From Chitinophaga pinensis (GTDB lineage: Bacteria > Bacteroidota > Bacteroidia > Chitinophagales > Chitinophagaceae), in contig CALQKL020000055.1 of assembly GCA_943331145.2 (NCBI GenBank), positions 1 through 11,100 of the forward strand: a stretch of DNA of 11,100 bases. The letters are read 5' to 3'. Shown here piece after piece: positions 7,329 through 11,100 of this stretch; the first letter of the stretch is position 1, and each line of letters opens with the position of its first letter. The translations under genes and the position numbers were made by a program. The notes below the pieces were generated by a model. That model was not told the DNA's origin. It searched no databases and saw only the letters and a list, made by a program, of their open reading frames with translations.

Positions 7329-8441
7329 TTAATTAATTTTTTGTTTTAAAAATGTTTCAAACTGCTGAGTAATTGCTTTGATTTCAAATTTTTCCATAGC
7401 AACCCCTCTTGCATTTTCGCCCATTTTAATCATTTGTGCATATCGATGTATACAAAAATTCATTTTTTCTAAAAGCATATTTTCATCTCTAACTGTATAA
7501 ACCAAAGATGAATAATCAGCTTGAACTGCTTCTAAATTCATAGAAATATCACTAGCAATAATTGGAATTCCTAACATCATGGCTTCAACCAATGCGCCAC
7601 TAAATCCTTCATACCATGAAGGAAAAATAAAACAATTTGAATCATAAAGTTGTTTCCATGCATTATCAATATTACCGTGTAAAGTGATTTTATTTTTACA
7701 AATACTTGAATCTATTTGGTTCGATAATATTTTTCTATATGGTCCATCCCCATAAATATCCAATTGTATATTTGGGTTGTCTTTTGACAAATACTCAAAT
7801 GCTTTAAACAGCTCTTGTAACCCTTTTGTCTCTATGAGTCTACCAATAAATGTAAATCGAAAAATATGGTCTTTTTGAGGGTTGGTCCAAGGTTGAATCT
7901 TTTCCGCATTTCTACCCCTATAGATGACTGTTACTTTATTGGGATTTACGCCTAAAATACGAGCATTAGATATTTTTATACTCTCCGAATTGGCAATCCA
8001 TGCGATTGGGATTTTTGAAGTAAGTTGATCAATCCATAAATAATAAGTAGCTGCTAATCTTCGTTTTTTTGAAAAATTAATCGAACGTTCTTTGCTATAA
8101 CTATCACTTACAAATGTGCCAATTAATTTTGTACTTGTAATTTTGCATGCAATTCTACTAATGATATTGCTCTGATAAAGACAAGAAACAACTATATCGG
8201 GCTTGATTTCTCGTATGATTTTAATTAGTTTTTTTACACCTTTAAACCATGTAAATCTACCTGTTACATTGACTGAAATGATTTTACAATTTAACTTTTT
8301 AAATTGAGGCAATAAATCTTCTTTCTTTTTAAAATAGACAACTGTAATTTCTGATGAAAGTGAAAAATGCTCAATCATATGCGCCAAACTCTGTTCTGCC
8401 CCACCTTGTTGTAAACTATCTATAGTAAAAATTACTTTCAT
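7329..8441 (-). CDS. Glycosyltransferase family 4 (GT-B fold)
   Basis: This 370-residue protein is a complete retaining GT4 enzyme. The N-terminal acceptor domain opens with M-K-V-I-F-T-I-D and the G-G-A-E loop (13-16). The C-terminal nucleotide-sugar domain begins near F-I-G-R-L-I-E-T-K-G-L (198-208), with G-D-G-P (231-234), the N-I-D-N-A-W-K-Q-L-Y segment (257-266), and the donor-binding E-x7-E motif E-G-F-S-G-A-L-V-E (278-286), followed by G-I-P-I-I-A-S-D-I. It should transfer one sugar from a nucleotide donor to a lipid-linked glycan on the cytoplasmic side; donor and acceptor are not predictable. It sits between an FkbM methyltransferase and a GT2 gene in the same orientation. The 157-nt gap upstream is the largest within the cluster, so it may begin a sub-operon with the FkbM gene. 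Confidence 0.9.
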   Translation of the reverse strand: MKVIFTIDSLQQGGAEQSLAHMIEHFSLSSEITVVYFKKKEDLLPQFKKLNCKIISVNVTGRFTWFKGVKKLIKIIREIKPDIVVSCLYQSNIISRIACKITSTKLIGTFVSDSYSKERSINFSKKRRLAATYYLWIDQLTSKIPIAWIANSESIKISNARILGVNPNKVTVIYRGRNAEKIQPWTNPQKDHIFRFTFIGRLIETKGLQELFKAFEYLSKDNPNIQLDIYGDGPYRKILSNQIDSSICKNKITLHGNIDNAWKQLYDSNCFIFPSWYEGFSGALVEAMMLGIPIIASDISMNLEAVQADYSSLVYTVRDENMLLEKMNFCIHRYAQMIKMGENARGVAMEKFEIKAITQQFETFLKQKIN

Positions 8442-8465
8442 TAATTAATTGTCTAGTTAAAAGCC

Positions 8466-8501
8466 AAAATTAAAAATTGTTGACTTCACATTTTTAATTT
8501 T
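8466..8501. repeat. Perfect 12-bp inverted repeat, AT-only hairpin
   Basis: The left arm AAAATTAAAAAT (8466-8477) is the exact reverse complement of the right arm ATTTTTAATTTT (8490-8501), with a 12-nt loop containing the only G and C bases. The stem has no G:C pairs, so it would be weak as RNA. It lies about 100 nt after the GT2 gene's stop and 25 nt before the GT4 start. It could be a weak bidirectional terminator, a protein site, or chance in AT-rich DNA. Confidence 0.4.
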
Positions 8502-8529
8502 CACTATCGATATCTTATTATAAATTTAA

Positions 8530-8541
8530 AAAACTAGTTTT
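8530..8541. repeat. 12-bp perfect palindrome
   Basis: AAAACTAGTTTT is its own reverse complement. It touches the hairpin at 8541-8557 and lies in the same gap as the longer dyad at 8466-8501. It could be an operator half-site pair or a cruciform seed; no function can be assigned. Confidence 0.35.
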
Positions 8542-8557
8542 AGTCGATTTTAGACTA
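8541..8557. repeat. Short hairpin in the GT2/GT4 intergenic gap
   Basis: TAGTC (8541-8545) pairs with GACTA (8553-8557) around a 7-nt loop. It lies 42 nt after the stop of the GT2 gene in the direction of transcription. On the minus strand it is followed by an AAAACTAG stretch and then six T residues, loosely terminator-like, but the 5-bp stem is weak. Confidence 0.25.
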
Positions 8558-8598
8558 CTGCTTTATTTTTATTGATTTTATAATTACAGACAAACTGC

Positions 8599-9519
8599 TT
8601 AAAAAACCACTCTACCTTTTTTGCCTTTTAAAAAATGACGTAAAGCCCTCCACAAATAACCAGAATATCGTTTCCCATAATTAGTTCCGTATTTAAACGA
8701 AGTCAACATTTTATAAATTATCCTGAAAATATTAATAAACAATGCAAGTATTAAAATATTTTTCTTAAAAATGTACAAACCATTTCTAGTTGAATAATAA
8801 TCTCTTTGCATTCTACTGCTGTCTTTTTTCAACCCACGTTTTACACTTTTTCCAAGATGATTGCTTTCCAATCGATATCGCAAATACATCGAACGATCAA
8901 CATATAAATTAAACCCTGCTTTTTGCATCCTTAAATCATAATCTAGTTCTTCCATGCCAAAAAATAAAGATTCATCAGGTAAAACTTTATTTTTCAATAT
9001 AACATTTGAATTAATGATTTTAGACATATTGCCAGCAATAGTATCCACTTTTAATTTGCCTGTGGATTTTAATAATTCATCAGACACCCTATCAATTAAC
9101 CCGGTTTTTTTATTAAAAAACTGCCCTACGGCACCTACGCAACCACAATCAGGTAAAGCATTAGCCATGTTTAATAAGACTTCGAATGTATCTTTAAAAA
9201 ATGGAGGGTCATCATCATCTCCCCAATAAATCCATTTAAATCCTTCTTGACTTAATCTTTCTAGACCAATTTTTGCAGCACCTGCTGGACCTAAATTTTT
9301 TCCAACCCTGAAATATTCAACTTTGGGGTTTTTATAATCAGAGAAGAAATCCTGTGTTTTAGAGGAAATGCTATTATCAATAATTAACACTTTTTCTGGA
9401 GGCATGCTCTGTACCAACAATTTATCTATGGTATCATTAATGAGATGCGATCGCTCAAATGTCATTACAAATGCTGCGAAATAATTGGTTGTAGGATTTT
9501 GGTTCATATTATTGGACAT
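8599..9519 (-). CDS. Glycosyltransferase family 2, galactofuranosyl/rhamnosyltransferase-like
   Basis: This 306-residue protein has a GT-A fold of the GT2 type. Visible are the opening A-F-V-M-T-F-E-R (15-23), V-L-I-I-D-N-S (44-50), N-L-G-P-A-G-A (75-81), an acidic metal-binding run of four Asp followed by two Pro (D101-D104, P105-P106), and the late G-M-E-E-L-D-Y-D-L-R motif (188-197) containing the probable catalytic base. After it come R-D-Y-Y-S-T-R-N (239-246) and a hydrophobic stretch at 254-272 that may bind the membrane. N-L-G-P-A-G, the Asp run and Y-Y-x-x-R-N are typical of the branch containing GlfT-type galactofuranosyl- and WbbL-like rhamnosyltransferases; the actual sugar is not deducible. 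The start overlaps the previous gene by 11 nt; a second Met at residue 5 (9507) would begin just after that gene's stop and is equally plausible. Confidence 0.85.
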   Translation of the reverse strand: MSNNMNQNPTTNYFAAFVMTFERSHLINDTIDKLLVQSMPPEKVLIIDNSISSKTQDFFSDYKNPKVEYFRVGKNLGPAGAAKIGLERLSQEGFKWIYWGDDDDPPFFKDTFEVLLNMANALPDCGCVGAVGQFFNKKTGLIDRVSDELLKSTGKLKVDTIAGNMSKIINSNVILKNKVLPDESLFFGMEELDYDLRMQKAGFNLYVDRSMYLRYRLESNHLGKSVKRGLKKDSSRMQRDYYSTRNGLYIFKKNILILALFINIFRIIYKMLTSFKYGTNYGKRYSGYLWRALRHFLKGKKGRVVF

Positions 9520-10387
9520 TGGTTACTATTGGCTTCCATTTTAATTTGGTTAAAAATGGAACCATTGAAATTAAACATTGGATAATCAGTTTCAAATCAT
9601 TTTTATTTGTTTTCCAAGCCTGAATAAATAGTTCATGTGCTTGTTTCCTTTTTCCTAATCTAGCAGCTGAAACAGCTGAAACCTGTAAAAAAAGTATTCT
9701 CACTTCTGGGTTTCTATTAAAGTAAGCAACATGTTTAGACAAAATATGCAAATTGGATTGCAATTTGTTTGCTGTTTGTTTACTTCCTCCAGAGATTGAT
9801 TCTTTGTAGATAAAATTGTAATTATCTACAAATCCAAATTCAATCTGTTTGTCAAATAATCTAAATTTAAGTTCTGTATTCTCTCCGTATTTAATTTGCT
9901 CATCATATTGACCAATTTCAAAAAACAAATCACGTTTCATTGCCCATGTACCAGCATTGAAAATACCTTTTTCATTTCCGTTCTTATATGGGTTTAGGCA
10001 ACTTGTTTTTTTTTCAATCCCATTAGGTGATATAACAATCATACTACAAAAAACCAAATCACAATCTTTTTCTGCAATTGAATAAAAGTCAAAAAGCCAG
10101 TTTTCATTTATTGTATCATCACTATCCAAAAAAATCAAGTATTTACCTGAAGCATGTTTTGCGCCAAAATTTCGAGCAGCGCAAACACCTTTATTTATTT
10201 GTTTGATATATATTATTCTTGAATCTTTTAATAATGGAGTTATGATTTCTTCTGTATTATCAGTAGATCCATCATCAGAAATAATCAATTCAAAATCCGT
10301 AAATGTTTGCAACATCACTGCCTCAATTGCATTCCTAATGAGATGCGCTCTATTAAAAGTAGGAATGATAACTGAGAAAAATGACAT
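9509..10387 (-). CDS. Glycosyltransferase family 2 (GT-A fold)
   Basis: This 292-residue protein is a textbook GT2 enzyme. The start S-V-I-I-P-T-F-N-R (5-13) is the nucleotide-binding strand. E-L-I-I-S-D-D-G-S-T-D-N-T (33-45) carries the first acidic pair. G-V-C-A-A-R-N-F-G (67-75) and Y-L-I-F-L-D-S-D-D (83-91) supply the metal-binding D-x-D. Y-G-E-N-T-E-L-K-F-R-L (167-177) holds the usual late acidic residue. The C-terminal third (about 205-292) is helical, with an A-R-L-G-K-R-K-Q-A-H-E-L-F stretch resembling a single TPR-like helix pair, as in other bacterial GT2 proteins. It probably adds one sugar to a lipid-linked glycan in the cytoplasm. It begins 15 nt after the partial GT4 gene and overlaps the next GT2 gene by 11 nt, so the three are very likely co-transcribed. 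Confidence 0.9.
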   Translation of the reverse strand: MSFFSVIIPTFNRAHLIRNAIEAVMLQTFTDFELIISDDGSTDNTEEIITPLLKDSRIIYIKQINKGVCAARNFGAKHASGKYLIFLDSDDTINENWLFDFYSIAEKDCDLVFCSMIVISPNGIEKKTSCLNPYKNGNEKGIFNAGTWAMKRDLFFEIGQYDEQIKYGENTELKFRLFDKQIEFGFVDNYNFIYKESISGGSKQTANKLQSNLHILSKHVAYFNRNPEVRILFLQVSAVSAARLGKRKQAHELFIQAWKTNKNDLKLIIQCLISMVPFLTKLKWKPIVTNVQ

Positions 10388-10402
10388 AAATTAATTGTTC
10401 AT

Positions 10403-11100
10403 TTAAATTAAGGAATGAAAAAAAGCTAAATACTTCTCGGCTACCATGTCCATTATAAATCCTGATTTTACTTTTTGCATTGATAGTTCTCCCATGGATT
10501 TACGTTTTTCTTCATTATTCAACAACTCCAAAATATATTTCGCATAATCTTCTGGATTTTGAGATTGAGTCACGTAACCCGTTTTCCCATTTTCCAAACA
10601 TTCATTTATACCTCCTACATTTGATGAAACAGTAGGAACACCTAAATAACCACATTCTAAAACTACGCCAGGTAACCCTTCTGTGTCACTGCTTAAAACA
10701 AGCAAATCAGATGCTGAAATTAATGCTGTAACATTTTCATGATAGCCCCAAAATTTTATGTTGTTTTGTAAATCATATTTTATTACCAATTTCTCCGTTT
10801 CTTGTCTAAGTACTCCATCACCAACTATCCAAGCTTTAATCTCCGGAAAACATTGTTTGACCAACTTAATAATTTCTACAAAACGATCAGGTCTTTTTTG
10901 TGGCGTTAAATTTCCAAGAAACAAGAGCACCTTGTCGCTATTTTTAATTTCGAATTTTGAGCGACTAGTATCTTTAGAAAGAACAAGCTTAAATTTAGAT
11001 TCTTGAATGGCTCTATGAATAACTGTTGTTGGTTTGTTGTATCCATGGAGGGAAACCATATCATTTAAAGAAGCTTGACTTACACCTACTGCTGCATCTA
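10403..11100 (-). CDS. Glycosyltransferase family 4, 5' end outside the window
   Basis: The frame stays open to the right edge, so this is the C-terminal part (232 complete codons) of a longer gene. Met at 11059 is internal: the codons above it read D-A-A-V-G-V-S-Q-A-S-L-N-D, the conserved V-G-V-S-x-A-S segment at the end of the GT4 N-terminal domain. Further motifs, counted from the Met at 11059, are F-L-G-N-L-T-P-Q-K-R-P-D (47-58), V-G-D-G-V-L-R (79-85), F-W-G-Y-H-E-N-V (103-110), and the donor-binding E-x7-E motif in T-E-G-L-P-G-V-V-L-E (126-135), followed by G-V-P-T-V-S-S-N-V-G-G and G-K-T-G-Y. The gene should encode about 350-380 residues in full. It leads, with a 15-nt gap, into the GT2 gene. 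Sugar specificity unknown. Confidence 0.9.
   Translation of the reverse strand, partial: DAAVGVSQASLNDMVSLHGYNKPTTVIHRAIQESKFKLVLSKDTSRSKFEIKNSDKVLLFLGNLTPQKRPDRFVEIIKLVKQCFPEIKAWIVGDGVLRQETEKLVIKYDLQNNIKFWGYHENVTALISASDLLVLSSDTEGLPGVVLECGYLGVPTVSSNVGGINECLENGKTGYVTQSQNPEDYAKYILELLNNEEKRKSMGELSMQKVKSGFIMDMVAEKYLAFFHSLI

Larger units (their letters stand above)
8442..8598. other. Intergenic gap inside the polysaccharide cluster, rich in AT palindromes
   Basis: These 157 nt separate the GT2 gene at 8599-9519 from the GT4 gene at 7329-8441. It is the longest gap in the glycosyltransferase run and holds at least three dyads, listed separately. A minus-strand TAATTTTG (8472-8465) matches the Bacteroidota -7 promoter consensus TAnnTTTG, but no TTG sits 19-21 nt upstream, so a promoter for the GT4 gene is possible but unproven. 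No open frame of interest was seen. Confidence 0.3.

Noticed and set aside
9208..9220. TCATCATCATC run that looks like a microsatellite
   Set aside because: It is the reverse strand of four Asp codons forming the metal-binding motif of the GT2 enzyme, so it is explained by protein function.
8954..9229. Plus-strand 91-codon frame opposite the GT2 gene
   Set aside because: It is antisense to conserved GT2 motifs; its C-terminal Ser run is merely the reverse reading of the four Asp codons.
10203..11006. Plus-strand frames of 63 and 82 codons opposite the GT2 and partial GT4 genes
   Set aside because: They are antisense to well-conserved glycosyltransferase cores, with no motif or plausible start context of their own.
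1..11100. Defence system, CRISPR array, insertion sequence, integrase, tRNA or toxin-antitoxin pair
   Set aside because: I looked for repeats with regular spacers, transposase or recombinase motifs, tRNA-like cloverleaf arms and small paired genes, and saw none; every long open frame belongs to an envelope, glycan or metabolic family.

Overview
The window is AT-rich (roughly 30% G+C by eye) and reads as a chromosomal segment of a Bacteroidota bacterium, possibly of the Chitinophagales/Sphingobacteriales type. The basis is the set of families present (a very long secreted TPR protein, a TonB-receptor-like barrel with a short N-terminal leader, a CCDC81-type HU protein), signal peptides ending in A-Q, and the absence of Shine-Dalgarno sequences at the start codons. 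Almost all genes lie on the minus strand, so transcription runs from high to low coordinates.

Left block (1-5468, minus): an envelope operon transcribed as a secreted 1022-residue TPR protein, then a 550-residue outer-membrane beta-barrel protein, then a 214-residue inner-membrane protein with an N-terminal HU-like (CCDC81-type) region. Gaps are 28 and 9 nt. The first codons of a further gene with a Cys-Pro-x-Cys start probably follow 17 nt later and run off the left edge. No function is established for this set. Signal peptides on the first two and a single membrane anchor on the third suggest a module spanning the envelope.

Middle (5469-6481): a 190-nt divergent intergenic region, a plus-strand DoxX-family membrane protein, and a minus-strand hotdog-fold acyl-CoA thioesterase (YbgC/FadM type). 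The stop codons of the last two are only 4 nt apart.

Right block (6580-11100, minus): the distal part of a surface-polysaccharide gene cluster. In transcription order it holds a family-4 glycosyltransferase cut by the right edge, an A-type GT2 enzyme, a second GT2 enzyme resembling galactofuranosyl- or rhamnosyltransferases, a complete GT4 enzyme, and an FkbM-type methyltransferase. Together they would assemble and decorate a lipid-linked glycan or O-antigen/capsule repeat at the cytoplasmic face; polymerase and flippase genes are not in view.

No tRNA, rRNA, CRISPR array, insertion sequence, recombinase, toxin-antitoxin or recognisable defence gene was seen, and no stretch above 300 nt lacks a gene. 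The most interesting item is the uncharacterised TPR / plug-less barrel / HU-transmembrane operon. The rest is ordinary for this phylum.
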